NCBI GenBank assembly: GCA_902810745.1
Contig: CADDYW010000020.1
Coordinates: 1 to 57,532, forward strand
Length of the DNA stretch: 57,532 nucleotides
Origin: Chloroflexota bacterium
GTDB taxonomy: Bacteria; Chloroflexota; UBA6077; FW602-bin22; CADDYW01
Direction: 5' to 3'
Every line of letters starts with the position of its first letter. The first letter of the stretch is position 1. Of this stretch, positions 32,141-41,122 are shown piece by piece. Both the position numbers and the translations under genes were made by a program. The notes beneath the pieces were generated by a model, which worked only from the letters and a program-made list of their open reading frames with translations, did no database searches and was not told the origin of the DNA.

Positions 32141-33202
32141 TCATTCGTGTTGGCTTGGCTCCAGCATTATACCCGAGCCCTGGCCGGTCGCACGATACGC
32201 CTCCGCGCGCGCGGAACGATCGAGACTTTCGAATTGACGGTCACCTCCGACCCGCCTGCGCTGCCACCGTGATCGCCAGGTGCTGCCATACTGGGCGACG
32301 ACGTACGAGCCGAGGACGACCAGCGCAGCGCAGGCCTGCAACGCGAGACCTTCGACGGTCGGGAACACGGCGAACCAGACGCCGAGCCATTCGGGGAACG
32401 CGAGACCGACCGGAGTCGAGCCGATCCAGCCTGCGAGCTGTAGCTCCTGAGCGCTCTCGCCCACCATCACGACGAGCACGACCCCGAGCAGGACGCCCGT
32501 GACGATCAGCATCCGACGGTAGGGGAGGTGACGATGGGCGACGAAGGTCAGAACGGCGACGATCACGGTCAAGAGAAGGCCGACCGCCACGCCCTCCAGA
32601 ACCACCGTCGAGCCCGCCTGCAGTCGAAGATTCTGAAGGAACAGGACGACCTCGAAGCCTTCGCGATAGATCGCGGTGAAACCCAGCAGAATCAGGCCCG
32701 CGTAGGCGCTGGATCGCTCGCTCTCCGAAGAATCGATCAATCGCTGGCCTCGGCGATTGTGGTGGGCGATCCAGCCGGTCCAGTAGAGCCTGTGGAAGAA
32801 CCAGTTCATCACGATGAGCAGGACGACGATCGCCAGAAGGCCAGTGCCGGCCTGAACGTCCAGCTCTGGTGCGTCGATCGCTGAGATGACGGCGACGACC
32901 ACAAACCACGTCGCGAGCGTTGAGAGCAGCGCCAATCCCGCGCCCAGGGCGACCGGCCGGCCGTAGCCTCGCTGACGACGAGTGAGACCCGCCGTGATCG
33001 CGGCCAGAACGAGAATTGCCTCGAGGCCCTCCCGGAAGACGAGAATACCGCTATTGACCACGACCGCGGTCGGACTGAGGTCGCGGGCGGTGGGGTCTGG
33101 CGCACCGTTCGCCGTGACCGCCTGCCAGACGAGGACGCCGGTGACGAGCAGCACCGCCCCGAGGAGGAGGATGGCTTTCGCGGACGGGAGACTCCGTGGC
33201 AT
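32141..33202 (-). CDS. FTR1 family iron permease
   Basis: A 353-residue inner-membrane permease with about seven transmembrane helices. Both iron-handling RExxE motifs are present: REGLE at about residue 57 and REGFE at about residue 177. FTR1 proteins take up iron, often with an oxidase or EfeO/EfeB partners; none of these is adjacent. A perfect DtxR/IdeR box ends 16 bp before the start codon, and a DtxR family regulator is encoded just upstream, so iron-repressed expression is likely. GAGAGG precedes the ATG. Confidence 0.92.
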   Translation of the reverse strand: MPRSLPSAKAILLLGAVLLVTGVLVWQAVTANGAPDPTARDLSPTAVVVNSGILVFREGLEAILVLAAITAGLTRRQRGYGRPVALGAGLALLSTLATWFVVVAVISAIDAPELDVQAGTGLLAIVVLLIVMNWFFHRLYWTGWIAHHNRRGQRLIDSSESERSSAYAGLILLGFTAIYREGFEVVLFLQNLRLQAGSTVVLEGVAVGLLLTVIVAVLTFVAHRHLPYRRMLIVTGVLLGVVLVVMVGESAQELQLAGWIGSTPVGLAFPEWLGVWFAVFPTVEGLALQACAALVVLGSYVVAQYGSTWRSRWQRRRVGGDRQFESLDRSARAEAYRATGQGSGIMLEPSQHE

Positions 33203-33217
33203 AGACCTCTCTTTTGA

Positions 33218-33236
33218 TTAGGTTAGGCTAACCTAA
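33218..33236. promoter_or_regulatory. perfect DtxR/IdeR iron box upstream of FTR1
   Basis: TTAGGTTAGGCTAACCTAA is a 19-bp perfect inverted repeat (9-bp arms around one central base) and matches the known IdeR/DtxR operator consensus exactly. It covers the region just before the FTR1 start, where binding of iron-loaded repressor would block transcription. Confidence 0.92.
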
Positions 33237-33389
33237 TGCAGTGTAGCGGGACAGTCCCGGTGCGTCAACCATTCAGGGATCGCCGCACGCGGATCCACCG
33301 CGCAGCACGCGATGGACCACGCGGGGATCATTCGCATTGCGCGGTTTGCGCGGGAATCACAACGTACGAGGAGGCTGGTCGAAGCGCGG

Positions 33390-34112
33390 CTACGTGGCGG
33401 TTTCGGCCGAGGGGACCGGTCCAGTGGACGGCAGGTCGGGTGCGTAGACCCAGATCTTGTGAGCCACCGCGCCGTCGAGCTCCACCGTGCGCTCGCCGAT
33501 GGTGATGCACAGGCGATCCGGGTTCGCCGTCTCCCGGTCGGCGACGACGACGTCCGCGCCGGGCCGAATCCCGACCTCGCCAACCTGACGGAGCAACGCC
33601 GTCTCGTCCTCGACCACCTCCGAGATGCACAGGACCCGCAGCGCCGTGGCGACGGGAGCGTGGCTCAGACGCATCGCGCGGTACCGACGGAGGAAGTCGT
33701 GGGTACTGGGAGCGCTACCCGGAATGGGGTTACCGTGGGGACACGTTGTCGGGTTCCCCAGTAGCGCAACCATCTGCGCCTCGATGGCTGGCGTCAGCGC
33801 GTTCTGGAGCGCGTGCGCCTCCTCGTGGGCAGAGATCCAATCCATCTTCAGGACATCCATCAGAAATCGCTCGGCGAGCCGATGTCGACGCAGGCTCTCC
33901 TCGGCAGCGGCGATACCATGCTCGGTCAGGCGCGCTCCCTTCAGGCGATCGACGATCACGTACCCGTCGCGCTCGAGACGGTGCAGCATCTCCGTCACGC
34001 TCGGAGGGGACACTCGAAACTTCTCCGCCAGGCGAGCGTTGACCACGGCATCGCCTTCGACCGTGATGTTATAGATCGTCTCGAGGTATTCCAGGGCAGT
34101 AGCGCTCAGCAT
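33390..34112 (-). CDS. DtxR/IdeR family metal-dependent regulator
   Basis: A 240-residue regulator. The N-terminal winged helix spans about residues 1-65 (EYLETIYN, then NARLAEKFRVSPPSVTEMLHRLERDGYV). The metal-binding and dimerisation domain follows (HRLAERFLMDVLKMDW, HEEAHALQNALTP, CPHGNPIPG). The C-terminal FeoA/SH3-like domain is at about 165-235. The Cys-Pro-His-Gly motif and His/Glu pairs are the metal ligands of iron-type DtxR proteins. The ATG at 34112 is chosen; the frame to 34163 overlaps a TTGACG promoter element. It is the probable owner of the 33218-33236 box and lies close to FTR1. Confidence 0.9.
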   Translation of the reverse strand: MLSATALEYLETIYNITVEGDAVVNARLAEKFRVSPPSVTEMLHRLERDGYVIVDRLKGARLTEHGIAAAEESLRRHRLAERFLMDVLKMDWISAHEEAHALQNALTPAIEAQMVALLGNPTTCPHGNPIPGSAPSTHDFLRRYRAMRLSHAPVATALRVLCISEVVEDETALLRQVGEVGIRPGADVVVADRETANPDRLCITIGERTVELDGAVAHKIWVYAPDLPSTGPVPSAETAT

Positions 34113-34153
34113 CGCTCGACATCCTTGGGACGTAGCGTAAGGTAATGCGACGC

Positions 34154-34163
34154 TTGACGTCAA
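34154..34163. promoter_or_regulatory. TTGACGTCAA palindrome / -35 of the dtxR-like gene
   Basis: This perfect 10-bp palindrome contains a TTGACG -35 on the minus strand, with TTACGC 17 bp downstream as a weak -10. Whether it is an operator or merely the promoter cannot be told. Confidence 0.4.
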
Positions 34164-34164
34164 T

Positions 34165-35811
34165 TCACTGACCGATAATAACGGGCGTCCCTAACGGCGT
34201 CCAGGGATACAACCGAGGCATCACGCTGGCTGGTGTCTCGACACAGCCGTGCGATCCAGTGTAGACCTGTCCCGGGATCCCCGGTCCGTTGGTTCCTGGG
34301 CCAAACTTCGACCGCCAGGGCGCATCGTGAATGAAGTCGGCGTCTGCCTGGTCGAACAGCATCGCAAAGTTGGACTTGGCATCAGGATACCAGAATTTCG
34401 AGCCTCGCGGGTATGGCGAGTGGAACACAAACGGCGATGCCTTTTCGAGAATCTCGAACTGTCCAACCGGGGTTGGCAGGTCAGAGCCGCCGCTCGTGAT
34501 CAAGGTGCTCAGAAACGGCTTGTCTCCCTCGTACGCCGTGAGCGTCTGCGTTCCGAGCGAGATCTTGATGACCTTGTTCGTAATCGTGAGGCCGGTGTAG
34601 AGCGCCTGAGCGCGATTTCCGACGTCATCGACCGCGTCGACCAGGAAACGATACGAACCGGGGGAAACGATCCGTCCGGCGCGATCTCTCCCATCCCACG
34701 CGATTCGCACGGTCTGATCCGGCGGTCGCCGCCCAAGTGCATAGGTGCGGATTGCCCTCCCAGAGGTCATCGGCAGAATCGACACGCTGATGTCAGCCGC
34801 GCGCGACACAGTGAACTGGATCGGTACGGACTGGTAGATCGGATTCGTGGCCCAGGTACGATAAAGCACGTCCTCGATGCGCGGCGCAGTTTGCAAGACG
34901 AGAATCGGAACCGTCGCGGGCTGGCTGCTCTGTCCTGCCTTGTCCAGCACCCAGAGATGAACGAACCATTGGCCATCCCCGAGATTGGGCAGTCGCCCGG
35001 ACTGCGCCGAGCCGTCGAAATTTTCGCCAGACGCCGGGGGTACTGCCGTCGGCGCCCGCTCGTGATCGGCCGTCAGAATCAGATGATCGATCGCGTCGGG
35101 AACCTCCGCGCTCACCGTCCAATGCAAGACCGGCTGATCCTGCCCTCCAGCCGCCGGCACCCCATCGATCGTGTGCGCGACACCGGCGACGGTAAGGCTC
35201 TGGACGGAGGGAGGCAGATTGACAATGCCGAAACCCGCCACTCCGTTGTCGAAGGCGCTCCAGACGCCGGCTCGTCGCGTCTCGGCGTCGAGGAAACGCG
35301 CCTGCCAGCGGTACTGGCCCGCGTCCAGCTTCGCGATCGTAATCCGGGCGCTAACCCAGTCACCCGACACGGGAACGACGTCACCTTGCACTGTCGGCTC
35401 GCCGCGGAACTGCTGACCAAGCTTCACGACCTCCACCTGCGGAACCAGCGCCTGTCCCGCCTCGGCCGGCGCTCGGAAGCTCACGGTAATTCCGCGCACA
35501 CTCCAGCCATTCGCATCGAGCTTTCGTCCGTCGAGCGTCTGCTGGGTCAGGTCAATCGGCGCAGCAACCATCGCAGGGAGACTGGGCGTTGCTGTCACCG
35601 CCGAAGTCGAGATCCGCGGAGATGCATCGGTAGCCGGATTCGACGACTGGCTCGCCACTTCAGCAGCCGCGTTGGGAGTCGGCGTTGCCGCAGCCGGGGA
35701 CGGACTGACCGAGCAGGTGGTAACCCCGAGCGCGATGATACCTCCGACGAGAAGACTGAACGATAACCGACCTATACGACGGACACACTGTAGCACGACC
35801 ACTCTGTCCAC
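34165..35811 (-). CDS. L,D-transpeptidase (YkuD) lipoprotein
   Basis: A 548-residue exported protein that would form or exchange 3-3 cross-links in peptidoglycan. The N-terminal hydrophobic segment (FSLLVGGIIALGVTT) ends at Cys33 in a lipobox-like TTCS context. A Thr/Pro/Ser-rich linker follows. The centre has FlgD/Big-like beta domains (ITVSFRAPAEAG..., RIAWDGRDRAGRIVSPGSYRFLVDA). The YkuD domain fills about 415-547 with IHDAP and SHGCVETP; the nucleophile is Cys523. The start is a GTG with no strong ribosome-binding site, and several nearby GTG codons are alternatives. Confidence 0.85.
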   Translation of the reverse strand: MDRVVVLQCVRRIGRLSFSLLVGGIIALGVTTCSVSPSPAAATPTPNAAAEVASQSSNPATDASPRISTSAVTATPSLPAMVAAPIDLTQQTLDGRKLDANGWSVRGITVSFRAPAEAGQALVPQVEVVKLGQQFRGEPTVQGDVVPVSGDWVSARITIAKLDAGQYRWQARFLDAETRRAGVWSAFDNGVAGFGIVNLPPSVQSLTVAGVAHTIDGVPAAGGQDQPVLHWTVSAEVPDAIDHLILTADHERAPTAVPPASGENFDGSAQSGRLPNLGDGQWFVHLWVLDKAGQSSQPATVPILVLQTAPRIEDVLYRTWATNPIYQSVPIQFTVSRAADISVSILPMTSGRAIRTYALGRRPPDQTVRIAWDGRDRAGRIVSPGSYRFLVDAVDDVGNRAQALYTGLTITNKVIKISLGTQTLTAYEGDKPFLSTLITSGGSDLPTPVGQFEILEKASPFVFHSPYPRGSKFWYPDAKSNFAMLFDQADADFIHDAPWRSKFGPGTNGPGIPGQVYTGSHGCVETPASVMPRLYPWTPLGTPVIIGQ

Positions 35812-36181
35812 CTCGGCGCTTGATGCTTCGTGCGGGTTGGCGACGCGTGACCGACGCGCGTGAAGGGTGCGGGAGCGTGGAAGGAGAAAGATGGTGCCGA
35901 TCGGATCGCCCGGTCACTCACTAATTACAACGTGCGAGGGGCCGCCGACGTTCCATCGTCGACAGCTGGAAACGTGGTTGGTGGAACCTCCCGTGTGGGA
36001 TACCAGGCTCGCTCTGTTTCCACCTTACTGGGAAAAAGGCAGAATAGCAATTTTCAGAGATTCCGCTGACGGTAACAGACCGGAAGGACGAGCGTGGAGG
36101 ACGCGGGCAATGATTCCGTGCTTGCCGACGGGCGGTCGCCCGCGCGGCGGATCAGGGCCGATGAGCGCTCCGCGACCGGAA
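35812..36181. other. intergenic stretch, no gene seen
   Basis: About 370 bp between the 5' end of the L,D-transpeptidase gene and the 3' end of xylB. The open frames here read as shadow translations. I see no strong hairpin or repeat; the transpeptidase promoter should lie here but no clear hexamers stand out. Confidence 0.4.
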
Positions 36182-37720
36182 CTACGCGTGCCGGCTGGCG
36201 ACCGCGCTCACCGCCTTGAACTGCGACGCCAGCGACGGGTAGAGCGATCGGTAGATCGGATAGTAATCCGCGTAGATCCGGGCGTTCTCGCCCGGCGCGA
36301 CCTGGTCGACGACGCGAATGGTCCGTGCACAGGCGCCTGGGACATCGTGGTAAAGGCCCGCGCCAACACCCGCGAGGAGCGCCGCGCCGTAGGCAGCCCC
36401 TTCGGTCACGTTGACGAGGGCGATCTCGGTCCCGAAGACATCAGCGAGAATCTGTCTCCAGAGCGCGCTCCGGGCACCGCCGCCCGAAGCCCGCACCTGG
36501 GAGATCGTGATACCGAGCTCGCGCATCAGCTCGAGCGAGTCGCGCAAGCCGTAGGCGACGCCCTCGAGGACGGCGCGAATCAGATGTGCCTTCTGGTGGC
36601 GGAGTGTCAAGCCAAAGTAGACACCACGGGCATCCGGATCCGGGTACGGTGTCCGCTCCCCGGTCAGATACGGCAGGAAGATCAGGCCTTCGCTTCCGGC
36701 GGGCGCGCTCTCGGCTTCGGCCGTCAGGATATCGTAGACGTCGGCGCCGGACGTGCGCGCCTCGCTCAGCTCCCGCTCTCCCAGCGCATCGCGGAACCAG
36801 CGGAACGAACCCGCTGCGGACAGCATCACTCCCATCAAGTGCCAGGTGTTCGGGATGGCGTGACAGAACGCGTGCAGCCGTCCTTCTGGCTCACGGCGGT
36901 AGCTCTGGCAAGAGGCAAAGACGACACCTGACGTGCCGAGCGTTACCGAGACGATGCCTTCGGATACGATGCCACTGCCAACGGCCTGGGCAGCCTGGTC
37001 ACCGCCTCCACCGACGACCGGCGTTCCCTGGATCAGGCCCAACTCGTCGGCAGCTTCTCTGGAGATCTGCGCACTCACGACCGGCGACTCGTAACAGTCC
37101 GGTAGCCAGGCACGCGGAATCTCGAGGGCACTCAGCATCTCCTCCGACCAGCGGCGATGCTGAACGTCGAACAGCGCCGTGCCAGACGCGTCCGAAACCT
37201 CCGTCGCGAAGACGCCGGTCAGGCGGTACCGCAGATAATCCTTGGGCAGGAGCACGCGCGCAATCCGCTGGTAGACATCAGGCTCGTTCTCGCGGACCCA
37301 GAGGAGCTTTGGAGCAGTGAAACCCGGGAGCACCGGATTGCCGATCAGATCGAGCAGCCGGTGCTCGCCAATCTGCCTGGTGATCGCCGCACACTGGGAG
37401 CCCGTGCGCTGATCGTTCCACATAATGCACGGGCGCAAGACGCTGCCGTGCGCGTCGAGCGCGACAAGGCCATGCATCTGGCCGGTGAGGCCAACGCCGA
37501 CGATTCGTCTCGGGTCCACGCTCTGCAGGACGTGGCGGACTGCCTTGACCGTGGCAGCCCACCAGTCACGGGGATTCTGCTCTGCCCACAATGCACGTGG
37601 CGTGAGCATGGGGTAGTCCGAGGTAGACGACCCGACCACGCTACCCGCGTCATCGATGAGCAGCGCCTTGGTCCCCGTCGTTCCAACGTCGATTCCGAGC
37701 AGGTAGGTACCTACTGCCAT
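36182..37720 (-). CDS. xylB: xylulokinase (FGGY family)
   Basis: A 512-residue FGGY kinase phosphorylating D-xylulose to xylulose-5-phosphate. The N-terminal LLGIDVGTTGTKALLID, the segment VGVGLTGQMHGLVALD with the substrate-binding QMHG, and the C-terminal VRASGGGARSALWRQILADVFG are family hallmarks. Length is standard. It is the last gene of a three-gene minus-strand run (isomerase at 38956-39951, XylA-like at 37751-38902, then xylB with a 30-bp gap). Its product would feed phosphoketolase at 9148. Other FGGY sugars remain possible. Confidence 0.9.
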   Translation of the reverse strand: MAVGTYLLGIDVGTTGTKALLIDDAGSVVGSSTSDYPMLTPRALWAEQNPRDWWAATVKAVRHVLQSVDPRRIVGVGLTGQMHGLVALDAHGSVLRPCIMWNDQRTGSQCAAITRQIGEHRLLDLIGNPVLPGFTAPKLLWVRENEPDVYQRIARVLLPKDYLRYRLTGVFATEVSDASGTALFDVQHRRWSEEMLSALEIPRAWLPDCYESPVVSAQISREAADELGLIQGTPVVGGGGDQAAQAVGSGIVSEGIVSVTLGTSGVVFASCQSYRREPEGRLHAFCHAIPNTWHLMGVMLSAAGSFRWFRDALGERELSEARTSGADVYDILTAEAESAPAGSEGLIFLPYLTGERTPYPDPDARGVYFGLTLRHQKAHLIRAVLEGVAYGLRDSLELMRELGITISQVRASGGGARSALWRQILADVFGTEIALVNVTEGAAYGAALLAGVGAGLYHDVPGACARTIRVVDQVAPGENARIYADYYPIYRSLYPSLASQFKAVSAVASRHA

Positions 37721-37750
37721 TGCTCCCCCTGCTACCAGCCAGCACGCACC

Positions 37751-38902
37751 TCAGCCGCGTTGCAGCGGCGGAAGCGCCGGTAGATGGCCGGGCGCCGACG
37801 CGCGGGCACGGATCAGATACGCCTCGAGCCAGCCGCGCGCTTTGTCCGGGTGCTCGGTGGCCCAGATGATCGCCTCATGGTCGAGGCTGTTGATGCGATC
37901 GTTCGCCGCGCGAATCGCATCCATGCAGTTCTTCAGCGCAACGTCGACGGGCATGCGCACCGGGTTGATGTCGAGGCCGAACCAGCCCTCATAGCCATAC
38001 ATCTTCAACGTATAGAGGGTGGCCTCGGTTGCCTCGGGCGAGAGGACGCCGACATTGAGATCCTGGTCGTAGTTCCCGAGCGGCTGGCTGTTCCAGTGAG
38101 TGTGCGCGAGCCGACCGTACTCCATGGCCATCCCATACGAATAGGGCATGTCCTCGTAGCCCATCAGCATGTGGCCAGCTTCGGGATTGAGCGCGACCAG
38201 CGCGTGGCCCTCGGCAAGTAGCCTCTTGTTCTCCAGGTTGCGCAGCAGCGACTCGACCTTCATTCCGAGCAGAATGCCCTCGAACGTCGTGCCATAGAGA
38301 ATATGCCCTCGTGGCTCATAGGGCTTCGGCTCCTCGGCAACGCGGACGCCCGGCACCGCGTCCATCGCCTCTGCCAGGCCCGATGCGAATCGGTCACGTG
38401 CCGCGCGAAGATCCATCCCGAAGGCATTCTCATACCCGTCGATGCCGGGCCAGATCACCGCCAGGTCGGTGTCCAGCTCGCGGTTGAGCTGGAGCGCCCG
38501 GATCGTGCGATCGATCGCCGCGCGCCGCCGCTCCGGTATCGGATTCGAGAGAGAGCCCCACTCGAACTGCGCATCGTAGAAGAGCAGCGGGATGACCGTC
38601 ACGATCTTGATGCCCGTATCCCGCGAAAACTGTTTCCAGAGGTCGAGATTCTCTTCGTTGATCTCGTTCGGGTAATGGGCCTCCAGGCCCGCGAGCCCGT
38701 AATCCTTGAGCGACGCGGCAATGTCCAGCCGCCGCTCGATGTCGATAACCGGCTGGTAACGATCGTGGAACCGGCTCGCGGGCGGCGAGAAGAACCAGAT
38801 TCCCGCGGAGAACTTCAGGTCCAGGTTGAACGTCTGAAGATGCGCGACAAGCTCCTCCGGGCTTCGTCGCCTCGCCTGTGGCCGCAAATCTCGCAAGGGC
38901 AT
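37751..38902 (-). CDS. xylose isomerase-like TIM-barrel enzyme
   Basis: A 383-residue enzyme of the xylose isomerase family. Shared landmarks are EEPKPYEPRG (the metal-binding EPKPxEPRG of XylA), NPEAGHMLMGYEDM (compare NPEVGHEQM) and YDQDLNVGVLSP. The usual VWGGREG motif is replaced by VIWPGIDGYEN, and the N-terminal His/Asp region is different, so the sugar may not be xylose. AAGGAG precedes the ATG. Operon position next to xylulokinase supports a ketose-forming isomerase. Family membership is firm, exact substrate uncertain. Confidence 0.8.
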   Translation of the reverse strand: MPLRDLRPQARRRSPEELVAHLQTFNLDLKFSAGIWFFSPPASRFHDRYQPVIDIERRLDIAASLKDYGLAGLEAHYPNEINEENLDLWKQFSRDTGIKIVTVIPLLFYDAQFEWGSLSNPIPERRRAAIDRTIRALQLNRELDTDLAVIWPGIDGYENAFGMDLRAARDRFASGLAEAMDAVPGVRVAEEPKPYEPRGHILYGTTFEGILLGMKVESLLRNLENKRLLAEGHALVALNPEAGHMLMGYEDMPYSYGMAMEYGRLAHTHWNSQPLGNYDQDLNVGVLSPEATEATLYTLKMYGYEGWFGLDINPVRMPVDVALKNCMDAIRAANDRINSLDHEAIIWATEHPDKARGWLEAYLIRARASAPGHLPALPPLQRG

Positions 38903-38955
38903 ATTGGTCGCTCCTTCTGCGTGAACCGCTTGGCCGGTCTTCCCGGTCGTTCGCC

Positions 38956-39951
38956 CTAGTTCTTCTGGAAAGCGGCGTCGAACGCCACCTGCGATGGCGC
39001 GAAGTCCAGCGTCCGAACGAATCGGACCGCTTCCGCCGCGCCGTGCTCGCGATCCATTCCGCTATCTTCCCACTCGACCGATAGCGGCCCCTGGTAGCCA
39101 ATGCGATTCAGCGCGCGAATGATCGGCTCGAACTTGACGTCGCCGTGCCCCGGCGACACGAAGTCCCAGCCACGGCGACGGTCGCCAAAGTTGACGTGGG
39201 ACGAGAGAATGCCGTTCTCGCCATCCACCAGAACCTTGGCATCTTTCACGTGGACGTGGAAGATGCGATCCGAGAAGTGGAGAATGAACTTCGCCGGGTC
39301 GATTCCTTGCCAGACAAGGTGACTCGGATCGAAGTTGAATCCAAACTCTGGCCGGTGACCAATCGCCTCGAGCGCGCGCTGTGCGGTATGGAAATCGTAG
39401 GCGATCTCGCTCGGGTGAACCTCGAGTGCGAACTTTACATCGTGACGTCCGAACTCGTCGAGGATGGGATTCCAGCGCTCGGCAAACTGCCGGTAGCCTG
39501 CCTCGATCTGCTCTGGAATCTGTGGCGGGAATGGAAACCAGAGATGCCAGATCGACGAACCGGTAAAGCCGGTCACGACCTTGACTCCCAGGTTCCGCGC
39601 GGCTCGTGGTGCCGCCATGCACCATTCAGTCGCCCATTTACGCATCGCCTCGGGGCTCCCGCGGTGCTCCGGCGGAACGAACCCCGCGTGACGGGCATCG
39701 AGCGGCTCGTCACAGATAAGCTGACCCGCGAGATGAATGCTGAAGGCGTAGACCTCGAGACCATACTTTCGGAGTAGCGCCCGCCGTCCCTCGGCGTAGC
39801 CGGGATCCTCGGCCGCGCGAATCACGTCGAAATGATCACCCCACGATGCCAGCTCGAGTCCGTCGTATCCCCAGCTCTTCGCCTTGGCAGCAAGCGTCTC
39901 CAGTGGTAGATCAGCCCATTGTCCGGTGAACAGTGTAACTGGTCTCCCCAT
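38956..39951 (-). CDS. sugar phosphate isomerase/epimerase family TIM-barrel protein
   Basis: A 331-residue AP-endonuclease-2-type TIM barrel. Expected metal ligands are visible: Glu in FALEVHPSEIAYD, Asp/His in NFDPSHLVWQ, His in FHVHVKDAK, and Glu near the C-terminus in LSVEWEDSGMD. Family members isomerise or epimerise sugars or inositol derivatives. GGAGGGAG precedes the ATG. It heads the run leading to XylA-like and xylB, with a 53-bp gap. Minus-strand promoter hints include TATAAT (about 40000-40005) and a CACTATAGTG palindrome at 39965-39974. Confidence 0.85.
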   Translation of the reverse strand: MGRPVTLFTGQWADLPLETLAAKAKSWGYDGLELASWGDHFDVIRAAEDPGYAEGRRALLRKYGLEVYAFSIHLAGQLICDEPLDARHAGFVPPEHRGSPEAMRKWATEWCMAAPRAARNLGVKVVTGFTGSSIWHLWFPFPPQIPEQIEAGYRQFAERWNPILDEFGRHDVKFALEVHPSEIAYDFHTAQRALEAIGHRPEFGFNFDPSHLVWQGIDPAKFILHFSDRIFHVHVKDAKVLVDGENGILSSHVNFGDRRRGWDFVSPGHGDVKFEPIIRALNRIGYQGPLSVEWEDSGMDREHGAAEAVRFVRTLDFAPSQVAFDAAFQKN

Positions 39952-39964
39952 TTCTCCCTCCGTG

Positions 39965-39974
39965 CACTATAGTG
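39965..39974. promoter_or_regulatory. CACTATAGTG palindrome upstream of the sugar operon
   Basis: A perfect 10-bp palindrome just upstream of the 39951 start codon, between the minus-strand TATAAT and the gene. A possible operator; no regulator gene is adjacent. Confidence 0.3.
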
Positions 39975-40159
39975 GCTGCAGCGCTCAGGTGCATACGATT
40001 ATACTCTTGACGCTGCCACTGGGAAAATCGGCTCTTTCGGTTGGTTCCCGCCTGATGCCGCTGGCTCACGCCCGTAGGACGGAGAGTCGCGAGCATCCAT
40101 CCCACGGGTACACCCGAACGATCAGATCGAGAAGCTTCCTGGTAGAGGTTAGCTGAACA

Positions 40160-40720
40160 ATGCCACGCCTTCCTTACGTCGATCTCCCGCCCGGCACCAC
40201 CTCGAGCGACCTCGCGGCTCTGTTCCAAGAAATCGCGGGACTTCGGGGCTCGGTCCTGCACCTGCATCGTGCGCTCGCAAACCAGCCCTCCGCGCTCCGG
40301 GCATTCATGGGAATGTCGCGCTACGTACGGAATGAGTCGCCGCTCTCCCCGGTCCTCCGCGAGCTGGCGGTCCTGGCGACCGCGTATGCTCTCGACGTCG
40401 ACTACGAGATCTTCCACCATCGCCGCGCCGCGCGGTCCGCCGGGGTGACGGACCGTCAGCTCGCGACCTTTCCCAGATGGGCCGACGCGGGCGCGGACGT
40501 CTTCGACCGGACCGAGCGCGCGGTGCTCGCCTACGCCGATCAGCTCGCGCGTACGCGTCGGGCCGACGACGCGACATTCGCCGAGCTCCAGTCGCGACTG
40601 TCCGTGTCCGAGATCGTTGATCTCACGATAACCCTCGGCTGGTACCATCTCTGCGCGGTCATCATCAACGGTCTGGGAATCGAACCGGAGGAGGACCTGC
40701 ACGCCCCTGCAGGTGGCTGA
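40160..40720 (+). CDS. carboxymuconolactone decarboxylase/AhpD-fold family protein
   Basis: A 186-residue all-helical protein. The CMD core spans about residues 60-115 (RELAVLATAYALDVDYEIFHHRRAARSAGVTDRQLATF), followed by ERAVLAYADQLART and SEIVDLTITLGWYHLCAVIINGLGI. The CxxC pair that makes AhpD a peroxidase-linked thiol enzyme is absent, leaving Tyr/Glu and a His pair in its place, so redox activity is unlikely. Decarboxylase or hydrolase chemistry is possible. It is a lone plus-strand gene beside sugar catabolism genes. Confidence 0.8.
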   Translation: MPRLPYVDLPPGTTSSDLAALFQEIAGLRGSVLHLHRALANQPSALRAFMGMSRYVRNESPLSPVLRELAVLATAYALDVDYEIFHHRRAARSAGVTDRQLATFPRWADAGADVFDRTERAVLAYADQLARTRRADDATFAELQSRLSVSEIVDLTITLGWYHLCAVIINGLGIEPEEDLHAPAGG

Positions 40721-41122
40721 CCGTTGACGGGGGATTGCTCCGAGCTCCACGAGGTGCGTCGCCCCCCGACGGCGGAACCGGACAATAACCTTCGTGCTGA
40801 CCCACCGCGCCACCTGCAGCGCGCACTGCTCCAGCCATTACCCGCTCATCATCACGGTCGTTGATCACGGAGGCGGCAGGTCAAGCGCGGCAGGCCGCAT
40901 CAGCAGCGATCCAGCCGTTGCCCGCGTTTGACGGAGCGCCGCCATGCGCTTCAGCCCGCGATGTGGCGTGACCGGCTCACTCCCGCGCACGTACGGAACA
41001 CTGGTGTGGTGACGAGCGTACCGGACGCCCGGTCGCGATGACGTTCGACGTTCCACGCGGCGAGGTGAGAAGCCGTGTCGTCGCGGCAACCTGCGCGTCT
41101 TCGGGAGGTTGCCGTGCCGACC
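40721..41122. other. intergenic stretch between convergent genes, nothing seen
   Basis: About 400 bp between the CMD-family gene and the minus-strand gene at 41123. Reading frames here are Arg-rich shadow translations with no ribosome-binding sites. I find no clear terminator or repeat. Confidence 0.4.

Noticed and set aside
34125..34145. Second DtxR box upstream of the dtxR-like gene
   Set aside because: The TTACCTTACGC stretch resembles a half site only weakly and lacks the inverted arm.
34249..35766. 505-codon plus-strand open frame
   Set aside because: It is the complement of the L,D-transpeptidase gene, with no ribosome-binding site and an Arg-rich composition.
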